DNA of 58,389 bases from an uncultured Aggregatibacter sp. (GCF_901873365.1 NZ_CABFLM010000022.1:1-58389), one strand, 5' to 3'; shown: positions 25,333-34,687, numbered from the stretch's first letter. Notes: a model not told the origin generated them from the sequence alone. Program-made: numbers and translations.

Positions 25333-26595
25333 ATGTCCGTCAATTTAATTGAAATGGGAAAACAGGCGAAAGAGGCTGCCTTCATACTTTCCCAACTTTC
25401 CCAACGCGAAAAAAATCAAGCCTTAGCGTTTATCGCCGAGCAATTAAAACAAGAACAAGATCGTATTTTAGCCGCCAATGCGCAAGACATCGAAAATGCC
25501 AAACAAAACGGTTTATCCGACGCCATTATTGATCGTTTATTATTAACGCCTGAGCGCCTACAAGGCATCGCTAATGACGTGCGCCATGTGATTTCTTTGG
25601 CGGATCCCGTTGGGCAACTTATTGACGGTGGTGTGTTGGATAGCGGGATTAAGATTGAACGTATTCGCGTGCCTTTAGGGGTTATCGGTACGATCTACGA
25701 AGCGCGTCCGAATGTGACAATTGATGTGGCAAGTCTCTGCTTAAAAACCGGCAACGCCGTCATTCTACGCGGCGGCAAAGAAACACAACATTCTAATAAA
25801 ATCTTGGTGGACGTGGTGCAAATCGCCTTAGAACGTGCAGGTTTGCCTAAAGCGGCGGTTCAAGCTATTACCGATCCCGATCGCGCATTAGTCATGGAAT
25901 TGCTGAAATTAGACCAATATGTCGACATGATTATCCCTCGTGGCGGAGCAGCATTGCATCAATTAGTAAAAGAACATTCAACTATTCCGGTGATTGTTGG
26001 CGGTATCGGCGTTTGCCATATGTTCATCGAGGAAACCGCCGATTTGGAAAAAGCGCTGCCGGTAATTTTCAATGCAAAAACACAACGCCCAAGTACCTGT
26101 AACACCTTGGAAACGCTGTTAGTACAACGCAGCATTGCAAATGACTTTTTACCTAAACTGGCAGAAACGTTGAAAGAGAAAAACGTAAAATTACACGCAG
26201 ATCCGACCGCACTTTTCCTGCTGCAAAAAGCCAGTGCCAATGTGGTGCCATTAGTGGAAGCTGAACTGAAACAGGAATGGCTGTCATTGGATTTAAATGT
26301 GGTTGTGGTCGAAGATTTAACAGAAGCCGTCGCCCATATTCGTCAATATGGCAGTCAACATTCCGACAGTATTTTGACCTCTTCGCAAAAGCAGGCACAG
26401 CAATTTATCGCCCAAGTGGATTCGGCGGCGGTTTATGTCAATGCCAGCACCCGTTTTACTGACGGGGGACAATTTGGTTTAGGCGCAGAAGTCGCGGTAA
26501 GCACACAAAAATTACACGCTCGCGGCCCAATGGGATTAGAGGCACTCACCACCTATAAATGGGTGTGCGTAGGCGATTATTCGATCCGTTCTTAA
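25333..26595 (+). CDS. proA: Gamma-glutamyl phosphate reductase
   Basis: Second step of proline biosynthesis: NADPH reduction of gamma-glutamyl phosphate to glutamate semialdehyde. It has 420 residues (E. coli 417). Aldehyde-dehydrogenase fold with IYEARPNVTIDVASLC, the catalytic cysteine in TQRPSTCNTLETLLV and the C-terminal GGQFGLGAEVAVST. Its partner proB is not in the window. With putAP present, this organism can both make and degrade proline. Confidence 0.95.
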   Translation: MSVNLIEMGKQAKEAAFILSQLSQREKNQALAFIAEQLKQEQDRILAANAQDIENAKQNGLSDAIIDRLLLTPERLQGIANDVRHVISLADPVGQLIDGGVLDSGIKIERIRVPLGVIGTIYEARPNVTIDVASLCLKTGNAVILRGGKETQHSNKILVDVVQIALERAGLPKAAVQAITDPDRALVMELLKLDQYVDMIIPRGGAALHQLVKEHSTIPVIVGGIGVCHMFIEETADLEKALPVIFNAKTQRPSTCNTLETLLVQRSIANDFLPKLAETLKEKNVKLHADPTALFLLQKASANVVPLVEAELKQEWLSLDLNVVVVEDLTEAVAHIRQYGSQHSDSILTSSQKQAQQFIAQVDSAAVYVNASTRFTDGGQFGLGAEVAVSTQKLHARGPMGLEALTTYKWVCVGDYSIRS

Positions 26596-26642
26596 AAAAG
26601 AGAGTATTTTTTAAAAATTATTCAAAAATCAAAATTAATTGT

Positions 26643-26671
26643 TTGACAAAACTCGGGTAAATCAGTATTTG
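26643..26671 (+). promoter_or_regulatory. Likely lysC promoter
   Basis: TTGACA at 26643-26648 with a loose -10 (AGTATT or TATTTG) 15-17 nt later. The 119-bp gap before lysC is too short for a lysine riboswitch, and none is seen. Confidence 0.45.
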
Positions 26672-26714
26672 TAGAGTAAACACACTAATCATACTTATTT
26701 ATCGGAGTTTTTTT

Positions 26715-28067
26715 ATGTCTCATCTTTCAGTTGCTAAATTCGGTGGCACCAGCGTCGCCAACTACCCCGCCATGCAATCTTGCGCCAACATCGTGATTGC
26801 CGATCCCAATACTCGCGTTGTTGTTCTCTCTGCTTCCGCCGGTGTCACCAACTTATTGGTCGCCTTAGCAAACGGTTGTGAAGAACCGGAACGCAATAAA
26901 TTGCTAAATGAAGTGCGTCAAATTCAAGAAAACATTTTGACAGAATTAAAAGACGACAGTCGCGTGCGACCAAAAATCGAAGCCTTATTAGCCAATATCA
27001 CCTCATTAGCGGAAGCCGCAAATTTAGCCACCTCCTTGGCATTAACCGATGAATTAATCAGCCACGGTGAAATGATGTCTTCCTTGATTTTTGTGGAAGT
27101 GTTGCGTGAATTACAAATTGAAGCCACTTGGTTGGATGTGCGTACCATTGTTGCCACAAACAGCCATTTCGGCAAAGCCGCACCAAATGATGAACAAACC
27201 CGTCAAAACTGCGATAACCTCTTGAAACCGTTAATCGAACGCGGAGAGTTAGTCATTACTCAAGGTTTTATCGGCCGTGATGAACAAGGTAAAACGACCA
27301 CCTTAGGACGTGGCGGTAGCGACTATTCTGCCGCCCTACTTGCTGAAGTGCTCAATGCGCAAAATGTGTTAATTTGGACCGATGTTGCCGGCATTTACAC
27401 CACCGATCCTCGCATCGTGCCAAACGCACAACGTATTGATACTATGAGTTTTTCCGAAGCGGCAGAAATGGCAACCTTCGGTGCGAAAGTATTGCACCCG
27501 GCAACCTTACTTCCTGCCGTGCGTAGCAATATCCCGGTCTATGTCGGTTCCAGCAAAGCGCCACAAGACGGCGGCACTTGGGTGACCCGCAATCCGCAAC
27601 CGCGCCCGACATTCCGTGCGATTGCCTTGCGTCGTGACCAAACCTTGCTCACACTCTCCAGCTTAAATATGCTGTATGCACAAGGTTTTTTAGCGAATAT
27701 TTTCACGATTTTAGCCAAACACAAAATCTCCGTAGACACCATCACAACATCGGAAGTTAGCGTTGCCTTAACCTTGGATAAAACGGGTTCAGCCTCTTCC
27801 GGTAAAAGCTTACTCTCTCAGGAATTAATCGAAGAATTAAGCCAATTCTGCACGGTGAAAGTGGATACCGGCTTGTCTTTGGTCGCCTTAATCGGCAATG
27901 AACTCCACACAGCCTCCGGTGTCGCCAAACGTATTTTTGAAACCTTAGATGCGTACAATATCCGTATGATTAGTTACGGTGCCAGCACTAACAATATTTG
28001 CTTGTTGGCAGACAGCGATAAAGCCGATGACATTGTTCGTTCCTTACATCGCTCTTTGTTTGAGTAA
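26715..28067 (+). CDS. lysC: Aspartate kinase III, lysine-sensitive
   Basis: First step of the aspartate family pathway: ATP phosphorylation of aspartate. It has 450 residues (E. coli LysC 449). The kinase motif VAKFGGTSV is at the N terminus, followed by TQGFIGRDEQGKTTTLGRGG and two C-terminal ACT domains (ILAKHKISVDTITTSEV; NIRMISYGASTNNICLL) that bind lysine. It is monofunctional, with no homoserine dehydrogenase part. Confidence 0.93.
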   Translation: MSHLSVAKFGGTSVANYPAMQSCANIVIADPNTRVVVLSASAGVTNLLVALANGCEEPERNKLLNEVRQIQENILTELKDDSRVRPKIEALLANITSLAEAANLATSLALTDELISHGEMMSSLIFVEVLRELQIEATWLDVRTIVATNSHFGKAAPNDEQTRQNCDNLLKPLIERGELVITQGFIGRDEQGKTTTLGRGGSDYSAALLAEVLNAQNVLIWTDVAGIYTTDPRIVPNAQRIDTMSFSEAAEMATFGAKVLHPATLLPAVRSNIPVYVGSSKAPQDGGTWVTRNPQPRPTFRAIALRRDQTLLTLSSLNMLYAQGFLANIFTILAKHKISVDTITTSEVSVALTLDKTGSASSGKSLLSQELIEELSQFCTVKVDTGLSLVALIGNELHTASGVAKRIFETLDAYNIRMISYGASTNNICLLADSDKADDIVRSLHRSLFE

Positions 28068-28081
28068 AACGTATGAAAAAA

Positions 28082-28180
28082 TGACCGCACTTTGCGGTCA
28101 TTGATCCGTTGGAAAAACCTCACGTCTGTTTGATGTGGTAAAGGGGAGAAGATGAAATGTCATTTTCTCCTCTTTTTTAT
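28082..28180 (+). terminator. Two hairpins after lysC
   Basis: TGACCGCA/TGCGGTCA (28082-28100) contains an uptake sequence but lacks a T-tract. A second stem, GGAGAAGATGA/TCATTTTCTCC (about 28146-28171), ends in TCTTTTTTA and is the better terminator. Confidence 0.6.
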
Positions 28181-28206
28181 TGGATTCGGTGATTTTTTCT
28201 CGCCGG

Positions 28207-29775
28207 TTATTTTATTAAGAGGTGTTGTTTACGAAGACCCAAGACCAGCAACATGCCGCCATAAACGATTGTGGCTAAAACAATCAGCCATGCAAGCCAA
28301 TGTACGCGGGTAAGAAAACTCATGGCATTCCATTCGATCAAGCTTGGGCTGTTATACCAAACCAATAGCCCCATCATGGCAGCGGCACAAAAAACTTTCA
28401 GAAAAAACACCGCACTTTGACGGCTAAAATGATAAACGTCCGCTTTTGCCAATCCACGATAAAGCAGATACGCGTTTAACGTTGCCGACATGGCAGAGGC
28501 TATCGCCAAACCCACATAGCTAAACGGAATGGCTAAGACATTAAATGCCATGTTGCTCACCATGGCAATAATGCCAATTTTCACCGGCGTTTTGGTGTTT
28601 TGACGGGCATAATAACCGTTCGCCAAAATCTTGATTAACATGAAACTCAGAAGCCCTGCGTTAAAGCCCCACAGGGAATAAGAGGCTGATTGCACATCGC
28701 TAAAAGTAAAACTGCCACGCATAAACAGCACCAACAACATAGGCTGAGCCAATACAGCGATACCAATCATTGCCGGCACACCGAGCAATAAAATCATGCG
28801 TACGCCCCAGTCCATTGTGTTGCGAAAATCCACCGCACTTTTAGCGTTATCATCACGGTTCACATGGTGCCGAGCAAGGGTTGGCAAAATCACCGTAGAA
28901 ATGGCAATACCGAACAACCCAAGCGGAAACTCTAACAAGCGGTCGGAATAATATAGCCAACTGATGGAGCCCGTCATTAAAAAACTGGCGATAAAGGTAT
29001 CAAGGAGCAAGTTGATTTGGCTTACAGAAACCCCGAATAAGGCGGGAATCATCAGTGTGCGAATTTTCTTCACACCTTCGTCATGCCACGCCCATTTGGG
29101 TTTTACTAATAATTTGGCTTGATATAAGAAAGGCAGTTGAAACAGAAATTGTAATAACCCGCCGAGAAAGATCCCGATCGCCAAGCCTAAATCCGGATTT
29201 TCCAACTGCGGAGCCAGCCAAAGTGCGGTGGCAATCATGGCAATATTGAGCAACACCGGCGAGAACGACATCACGCCGAATTTGCCGATGGTATTCAGAA
29301 TTGCACCGGACAGCGCAACGAAGGTCACGAACCATAAATAAGGAAAGGTGATTTTGAGTAACAAGGAGGCTTGCGTGAATTTTTCCGCATTTGGCCCGTC
29401 ATTCAACCAATCCACAAACCAACCTGTGCCGAAAATTGCTGCCACCACCGGCGAACCGATCATCGCTAATAACGTAACGACCGTGACCAAACCGCCCAAG
29501 GTGCCCGACACCTTACCGATAAATTCACGGGTTTTTGATAAATCTCCGGATTTTTGATATTCCGCTAACACCGGTACAAATGCTTGTGAAAACGCCCCTT
29601 CGGCGAATAATCGACGGAGAAAATTAGGAATACGGTTGGCGAATAAAAACACATCCGCCGCTGCGCCGGCACCGATTAAATTAGCAATCACTACATCGCG
29701 AACCAAGCCTAATACACGCGAAACAAGCGTCATCCCACTCACGATCATGCCGGATTTTAATAATCTTTTACTCAA
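28207..29775 (-). CDS. murJ: Lipid II flippase MurJ (MviN)
   Basis: Flips lipid II across the inner membrane for peptidoglycan synthesis. It has 522 residues and 14 hydrophobic segments of the MATE-like MOP fold. Motifs include SGMTLVSRVLGLVRDVVIANLIGAG at the N terminus, FANRIPNFLRRLFAEGAFSQAFVPVL, and YYSDRLLEFPLGLFGIAIST in the middle. It is divergent from rpsT. Three uptake sequences lie inside or at its edges. Confidence 0.95.
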   Translation of the reverse strand: MSKRLLKSGMIVSGMTLVSRVLGLVRDVVIANLIGAGAAADVFLFANRIPNFLRRLFAEGAFSQAFVPVLAEYQKSGDLSKTREFIGKVSGTLGGLVTVVTLLAMIGSPVVAAIFGTGWFVDWLNDGPNAEKFTQASLLLKITFPYLWFVTFVALSGAILNTIGKFGVMSFSPVLLNIAMIATALWLAPQLENPDLGLAIGIFLGGLLQFLFQLPFLYQAKLLVKPKWAWHDEGVKKIRTLMIPALFGVSVSQINLLLDTFIASFLMTGSISWLYYSDRLLEFPLGLFGIAISTVILPTLARHHVNRDDNAKSAVDFRNTMDWGVRMILLLGVPAMIGIAVLAQPMLLVLFMRGSFTFSDVQSASYSLWGFNAGLLSFMLIKILANGYYARQNTKTPVKIGIIAMVSNMAFNVLAIPFSYVGLAIASAMSATLNAYLLYRGLAKADVYHFSRQSAVFFLKVFCAAAMMGLLVWYNSPSLIEWNAMSFLTRVHWLAWLIVLATIVYGGMLLVLGLRKQHLLIK

Positions 29776-29895
29776 AACGAATTACTCTGAATGATAAAAT
29801 TTGCCTAATTGTATAGAAATTTCGTTTTTACGCTATATTCTAAGGGAAAAAACTGTTAAAATCCCGCGCACATCGTTTGTGTGAGCCCATTTAGG

Positions 29896-29946
29896 AAGCA
29901 CTTGTTAAGAATAACGATGCTTACTTTCGGTTGTGTCTCACCGAAA
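29896..29946 (+). promoter_or_regulatory. Two stem-loops in the upstream region of rpsT
   Basis: AAGCA...GTTA/TAAC...TGCTT (29896-29923) and TTTCGGT/ACCGAAA (29925-29946) lie between an upstream promoter-like TTAAAAT and the proximal promoter. They would be in the leader if an upstream rpsT promoter is used. Confidence 0.35.
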
Positions 29947-29963
29947 TCAAAACAAAATCCCCG

Positions 29964-29992
29964 TTGACAAATGTATAAGAAATCGGCATATT
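29964..29992 (+). promoter_or_regulatory. rpsT proximal promoter
   Basis: TTGACA (29964-29969), a 17-nt spacer, then CATATT (29987-29992). The start would fall near 29999, giving a short leader of about 45 nt. Confidence 0.65.
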
Positions 29993-30044
29993 TACGCCCC
30001 TATTTTGTCACTATTAACTAACAGAAATTTTTAGGAGTTTGACC

Positions 30045-30308
30045 TTGGCTAATATCAAGTCAGCAAAAAAACGTGCGGTTCAATCTGAAAAACGCCGTCA
30101 ACACAACGCAAGCCAACGCTCTATGATGCGTACTTACATCAAAAAAGTTTATGCTCAAGTCGCAGCGGGTGAGAAAGCAGCAGCTGAAGCAGCATTCGTT
30201 GAAATGCAAAAAGTTGTTGACCGCATGGCTTCTAAAGGCTTAATTCACGCTAACAAAGCAGCAAACCACAAATCTAAATTAGCTGCACAAATCAAAAAAT
30301 TAGCTTAA
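30045..30308 (+). CDS. rpsT: Ribosomal protein S20
   Basis: 87 residues, beginning at TTG 30045 with LANIKSAKKRAVQSEKRRQH; the E. coli protein is also 87. TTAGGAG sits 7 nt before this TTG but only 1 nt before the alternative TTG at 30039, which decides the start. A UUG start is also used by E. coli rpsT, where it supports autoregulation. Binds the 5' domain of 16S rRNA. It is a single gene with its own promoter and terminator. Confidence 0.96.
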   Translation: MANIKSAKKRAVQSEKRRQHNASQRSMMRTYIKKVYAQVAAGEKAAAEAAFVEMQKVVDRMASKGLIHANKAANHKSKLAAQIKKLA

Positions 30309-30330
30309 TTTTTGCCTTTTCATTGTTAAA

Positions 30331-30357
30331 AAAAACCGCTCATTTGAGCGGTTTTTT
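30331..30357 (+). terminator. rpsT terminator
   Basis: AAAACCGCTCA/TGAGCGGTTTT with a short TT loop and a T-run. Confidence 0.9.
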
Positions 30358-30359
30358 GT

Positions 30360-30632
30360 TATAGCCAGCCAAGGCCTGGCTATAAAAACCATACGCTATG
30401 CGTATGGAGCCCTTCCTCGTAGCGTGCAACTTGTTGCACGAATAATTAACCTCGATACGTAATTTACGATTTTGTGCGTAGCATACATCTTGTTGCACGA
30501 ATAATTAACCTCGATGCGTAATTCACGATTTCATGCGTAGCGTGTATCTTGATGCACGACCAAATTACGCACGGAACGTTATTTAACTCTTTCGGGCATT
30601 CATGATTTCGTGCAACAAGTTGCACGCTACGA
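30360..30632. repeat. Structured dispersed element, copy 2 (273 bp, two 59-bp units)
   Basis: Same element as 6425-6638: leading hairpins (TATAGCCAG/CTGGCTATA; CCATACGC/GCGTATGG), then perfect 25-bp inverted repeats at 30417-30441 and 30608-30632. The inner 59-bp unit is present twice, with GCACGA at 30436, 30495 and 30554. The length difference from copy 1 is exactly 59 bp. It begins 2-3 bp after the rpsT terminator T-run. Non-coding. Confidence 0.85.
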
Positions 30633-30784
30633 TTCACTAAAATAGTGATATGAAAATAAACACGGTTACCGGTTTTCACAAGCTTCTTGAGGGGCTTGTG
30701 AAGTATAGGCTCTTATAGGGGAGCCTAAAAACCGAACGTTTTACGTGCGGATTGTTATTTTTCTTTTTTGATAGGATGAGAGGT
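30633..30784. other. Non-coding stretch with serial hairpins
   Basis: After the repeat come CACAAGC/GCTTGTG (30677-30700) and TAGGCTC/GAGCCTA (30706-30727), plus a small TCACTA/TAGTGA stem. None has a clear T-tract. There is no gene. These may be decayed parts of a longer structured element or leftover terminators. Confidence 0.45.
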
Positions 30785-30825
30785 AAAGTGCGGTGAAAAA
30801 ACATTTCATTTTTCAACCGCACTTT
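30785..30825 (-). terminator. Uptake-sequence pair terminating the MFS gene
   Basis: AAAGTGCGGTGAAAAA faces TTTTTCAACCGCACTTT just past the leftward stop at 30833. Confidence 0.75.
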
Positions 30826-30832
30826 CATCGCA

Positions 30833-32059
30833 TTAATGTAGCTCTTTGCCTTTTAATTCCGGCACTAAACACACTGTTGCTAACATATCGATGACATAAA
30901 TCACCGCTAAAAAGGCAATGGCAGTTTGGAAGGAATAAGCGGAAACCACTGCCCCCACGGCGACCGGGCCAAAGCCGCCCACCGCACGCCCCAAATTAAA
31001 CAACACGTTTTGTGCGGTAGCGCGTGCTTGAGTCGGGTAAGCTTCTGCCATTAACGCACCATAACCGCCCATCATGCCGTTCACAAACATCCCCAAGAAC
31101 GCACCGGCAATTAACATGGTATTCGGATCTGTTAATTGTGAATACGCAATGATGCTGACCACTGCCCCGGCTTGGAACAATAAGAAACTTGGTTTACGTC
31201 CAATGCGATCCGCCAAACGACCGAAAATCCAGATGCCCGCCATCATGCCGCAAACGGTGACAGCCGTCCATACACCGGATTTCGTCAAGCTAAAGCCAAG
31301 TTGTTTGGAAAGGAAATTTGGCATCCAAATCATAATGCCGTAATAACCGAAGTTTTGTACGGAGGTCAGGATAACCACGCCCAAACTGACTTTGGCGGTG
31401 GCTTTATCTTTCACTAATAATTTGAATGACTCCAATTTAGACGCCCAACGGCTTGTTGGTTTGGAAAGTGCGGTCTGTTTTTGCACAAAAATGTCAGGCT
31501 CATGCAAACGGGAGCGTAAATACCACGCCACAAATGCCGGGAAAATACCCACCACAAACATGCCACGCCAGCCAATTTGTGGCAATAATAATGGGGTTAA
31601 CAATGCTGCCGCTAATACACCGACTTGCCAGCCAAGCGCCACATAAGAAGCCGCTTTCGCACGGTGACGTGCCGGCCAAGCTTCCGCCGCTAATGCCATG
31701 CCGATCCCGAACTCGCCACCTAAACCAATACCGGCAATGGTGCGATAAATCAGTAAATCCCAATAACCTTGCGCTAATGCGCATAAGCCGGTGAATACGG
31801 CAAAAAGAATGATCGTCCACGTTAACACGCGCACACGGCCATATTTATCACTTAATGCACCGAAAACGATACCACCAAAAACAGCACCAACTAATGTCCA
31901 AGTTACTAAAGAACCGCCTTGCGCCGGGGTTAATCCCAAATCGGCAGAGATGGCGCTTAACATAAAACCGAGGATAAGAAGATCGAAACCGTCCATCGCA
32001 TAGCCGACGGCAGAGCCTAGCAAGGCTTTCCAGCCATAGCTATTTACTTTTGTAGTCAT
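30833..32059 (-). CDS. MFS transporter, metabolite:H+ symporter type
   Basis: 408 residues, 12 hydrophobic segments. The AAHS/metabolite-proton symporter signature is clear: GYAMDGFDLLILGFMLSAI in helix 1, GALSDKYGRVRVL after helix 2, and GIGLGGEFGIGMALAAEAWP in helix 4. The second half repeats GRLADRIGRKPSF. The substrate is probably an organic acid or aromatic acid, but it cannot be read from sequence. It is a single gene divergent from yihI. Confidence 0.82.
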   Translation of the reverse strand: MTTKVNSYGWKALLGSAVGYAMDGFDLLILGFMLSAISADLGLTPAQGGSLVTWTLVGAVFGGIVFGALSDKYGRVRVLTWTIILFAVFTGLCALAQGYWDLLIYRTIAGIGLGGEFGIGMALAAEAWPARHRAKAASYVALGWQVGVLAAALLTPLLLPQIGWRGMFVVGIFPAFVAWYLRSRLHEPDIFVQKQTALSKPTSRWASKLESFKLLVKDKATAKVSLGVVILTSVQNFGYYGIMIWMPNFLSKQLGFSLTKSGVWTAVTVCGMMAGIWIFGRLADRIGRKPSFLLFQAGAVVSIIAYSQLTDPNTMLIAGAFLGMFVNGMMGGYGALMAEAYPTQARATAQNVLFNLGRAVGGFGPVAVGAVVSAYSFQTAIAFLAVIYVIDMLATVCLVPELKGKELH

Positions 32060-32247
32060 GTTGAATTGTCCTTCTGTTACTCACGGGTAACATTTAAAGT
32101 TTATTATAAAGAAGTGATTTTTTAGCTTGTATAAAACAAGGCCAAAAAATTGTGCGCTAGTTTACTGCTTTTTAAGAAAATTTCAATGAATGGCATGATA
32201 AAATCGGTAGAAGATTTGGCGTTCCTCTCGTTAAATTTCCTACACGG

Positions 32248-32256
32248 TGGTACAAT
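32248..32256 (+). promoter_or_regulatory. yihI extended -10 promoter
   Basis: TGGTACAAT is an extended -10 about 33 bp before the yihI ATG. It probably drives yihI, the DUF2489 gene and hemN. Confidence 0.45.
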
Positions 32257-32289
32257 CGCGACTTAATTTTATTCGCTAAGAGATACGTT

Positions 32290-32850
32290 ATGTCCCGTCA
32301 GAAAAAGACCCGTCGCGTGACGGATATTATGCCGACCCGCAAAACCGATAAAAAACCGACCGCACCACGTTCAGGTCGTCAGTCAACGCGTTATGAACTT
32401 GATGCAAAGGCGCGTGAAGAGAAGAAAAAACGCAAACACAAAGGATTAGCCTCAGGTTCCCGCCATAGTGCGGTGAATGCGAAAGCCGAAAATCAAGCGT
32501 TGGAGATGAAAGATCCGCGCATTGGCAGTCGTAAAAAAGTGCCGTTGATGGTGGAGTTCGTCAATAAACCGCAAAAAGCGCAAGCAGAATCAGCTGCAAA
32601 ATCTGAGCCAAAAGCAACCTTGGATCCGATGCTTGAATTAGAACAATTGGAGAATAATGAATGCTTAAATCACTTGTTGGATCAACTGGAAGAAGGCAAG
32701 CAATTGTCTCTCAAAGATCAGCAATTTGTGGATGAGTGCTTAGCACGAGTCGCGCAATTAATGGAAGAATTAGGTATTGTAGAAGACGAGGAAAACGCCG
32801 AAGATTTATACCGCACTTTTGAGACAATCAACATTAACCAATTCAAATAA
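32290..32850 (+). CDS. yihI: Der GTPase-activating protein YihI
   Basis: 186 residues. The N-terminal third is very basic and disordered (MSRQKKTRRVTDIMPTRK; KAREEKKKRKHKGLASGSR) and the C-terminal half is acidic and helical (LEQLENNECLNHLLDQLEEG). This matches YihI, which stimulates the GTPase Der in late 50S assembly. It lies upstream of hemN, as in E. coli. Confidence 0.9.
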   Translation: MSRQKKTRRVTDIMPTRKTDKKPTAPRSGRQSTRYELDAKAREEKKKRKHKGLASGSRHSAVNAKAENQALEMKDPRIGSRKKVPLMVEFVNKPQKAQAESAAKSEPKATLDPMLELEQLENNECLNHLLDQLEEGKQLSLKDQQFVDECLARVAQLMEELGIVEDEENAEDLYRTFETININQFK

Positions 32851-32864
32851 ACCCGTTATTTATT

Positions 32865-33299
32865 ATGTGGAAGACAGTATTATTGCTTGTGGCAGTTTGT
32901 ATCATTGTGGGGATGATAGGCTATGCCACCTATTTATTGCTTGCCTTGCAAAAGCAAAAAAAGGCGTTGCAACAAGCTCGCCGAAACCGAATCAATCGTA
33001 TTAAGGAAAGCATCGAAATCATTGCCAAAGCCATGCTGAATGACGATTGCAATCTTTCCGAGGGCGTGTTGCGCCTGAAAATGCTATTAGAACCGGTGGG
33101 AATGAGCATTAAAAACCATGTTACCATGCTACAGTTATACGAAGTGGTTGAAACGATGCCGACACATGAGGCGCGCAACGCATTAAAAAAGAACGAACGT
33201 ATGCGTTTAGATTTGCAACGTGAAAGTGCTGAAGCGGCACTTGAAAAAAACATTAAGTTGGAGTTACATCAGCTATTGGCTGATATTGAAAAATTATAA
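32865..33299 (+). CDS. DUF2489 family protein with N-terminal membrane anchor
   Basis: 144 residues: one N-terminal membrane helix (TVLLLVAVCIIVGMIGYATYL), then a charged helical cytoplasmic domain with RINRIKESIEIIAKAMLNDD and a C-terminal coiled-coil-like stretch. It resembles DUF2489 proteins of Pasteurellaceae and other gammaproteobacteria, whose function is unknown. It is packed between yihI (14 nt) and hemN (20 nt), so it is likely co-transcribed with them. Confidence 0.75.
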   Translation: MWKTVLLLVAVCIIVGMIGYATYLLLALQKQKKALQQARRNRINRIKESIEIIAKAMLNDDCNLSEGVLRLKMLLEPVGMSIKNHVTMLQLYEVVETMPTHEARNALKKNERMRLDLQRESAEAALEKNIKLELHQLLADIEKL

Positions 33300-33319
33300 A
33301 AAATATTGGGGGAAATTTA

Positions 33320-34687
33320 ATGTCCGAGATTATTTGGGATTTGGCATTAATTCAGAAATACAATCAATCCGGTCCGCGTTATACGTCTTATCCGACAGCA
33401 TTGGAATTTAATGAACATTATACGAACGAGGATTTTATTGCTGCTACACAGCGTTATCCTGACCGCCCGCTGTCTTTATATGTACACATTCCGTTTTGTC
33501 ATAAACTTTGTTATTTCTGTGGCTGTAATAAGGTCATTACCCGCCATCAACATAAAGCGGATATCTATTTAGATTTTCTTGAAAAAGAAATTAAAGCGCG
33601 GTCGAAATTATTTACAAACCGTGTGGCGACCCAAGTGCATTGGGGTGGTGGCACACCGACCTATTTAACGGAAGTTCAATCGGCACGTTTAATGAATATG
33701 CTACGTGAACACTTCAAGATCGCTGACAATGCAGAAGTGAGTATTGAAATGGATCCGCGTGAAATTGAGCTTTCCATGCTGGACCATTTGCGCAACATTG
33801 GTTTCAACCGTATTAGTATGGGCGTGCAAGATTTCAATAAAGACGTGCAAAAAGCGGTGAATCGTGAGCAAGATGAGGCATTTGTCAATGCTTTATTGGT
33901 GCGCGCCCGTGAGTTGGGTTTCCAATCGACTAATTTGGATTTAATTTACGGTCTTCCGTTGCAAACCGTAGAAAGTTTTATGTTCACATTGCAAAAAGTG
34001 ATTGAGCTCAATCCTGATCGTCTCAGTGTGTTTAACTATGCCCACTTGCCTAGTCGTTTTGCCGGTCAGGCGAAAATTAAAGAATGGCAATTACCTAAAC
34101 CGGAAACCAAGCTGGAAATTTTGCAAAAAACCATCGAAACCTTGGGCAATGCCGGCTATAAATTTATCGGTATGGATCACTTTGCGAAACCGGATGATGA
34201 GCTTGCCATTGCACAGCAAAAAGGCATTTTGCATCGTAATTTCCAAGGTTACACCACACAGGAAGAATGCGATTTGCTGGGATTGGGTGTGTCGGCTATT
34301 AGCTTGTTAGGCGACACCTACGCACAAAACCAAAAAGATCTGAAAACTTATTATGCCCATGTGGAGGAAAATGGCATTGCCTTACACAAAGGCTTGGCGA
34401 TGACAGAAGAAGATTGCCTGCGTCGTGATATGATTAAACAATTAATTTGTAACTTTAAATTAGCGTATGCGCCATTAGAAAAACAGTACAACATTAACTT
34501 TAAACAACACTTTGCAGAAGATTTAGCGTTGCTAGCGCCTTTGGCAGCCGACGGTTTATTAGAGATTGGCGATGAACAAATTGTCGTTTCTCCGAAAGGC
34601 CGTTTGTTGATTCGTAATATTTGTTTGTGTTTTGACACTTACTCTCGCGTACAAGCCAAGCAACAGCAATTCTCGCGGATTATTTAA
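33320..34687 (+). CDS. hemN: Oxygen-independent coproporphyrinogen III oxidase
   Basis: Radical SAM enzyme that decarboxylates coproporphyrinogen III in anaerobic heme synthesis. It has 455 residues (E. coli 457). The 4Fe-4S ligands are Cys60, Cys64 and Cys67 in CHKLCYFCGC. HWGGGTPTYL and EMDPREI follow, as in the family. True Haemophilus needing hemin often lack this pathway, so its presence suggests that late heme synthesis is possible here. Confidence 0.95.
   Translation: MSEIIWDLALIQKYNQSGPRYTSYPTALEFNEHYTNEDFIAATQRYPDRPLSLYVHIPFCHKLCYFCGCNKVITRHQHKADIYLDFLEKEIKARSKLFTNRVATQVHWGGGTPTYLTEVQSARLMNMLREHFKIADNAEVSIEMDPREIELSMLDHLRNIGFNRISMGVQDFNKDVQKAVNREQDEAFVNALLVRARELGFQSTNLDLIYGLPLQTVESFMFTLQKVIELNPDRLSVFNYAHLPSRFAGQAKIKEWQLPKPETKLEILQKTIETLGNAGYKFIGMDHFAKPDDELAIAQQKGILHRNFQGYTTQEECDLLGLGVSAISLLGDTYAQNQKDLKTYYAHVEENGIALHKGLAMTEEDCLRRDMIKQLICNFKLAYAPLEKQYNINFKQHFAEDLALLAPLAADGLLEIGDEQIVVSPKGRLLIRNICLCFDTYSRVQAKQQQFSRII

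Noticed and set aside
26596..26714. Possible lysine riboswitch before lysC
   Set aside because: The gap is about 119 bp, too short for the lysine aptamer plus expression platform, and none of the conserved core was seen.
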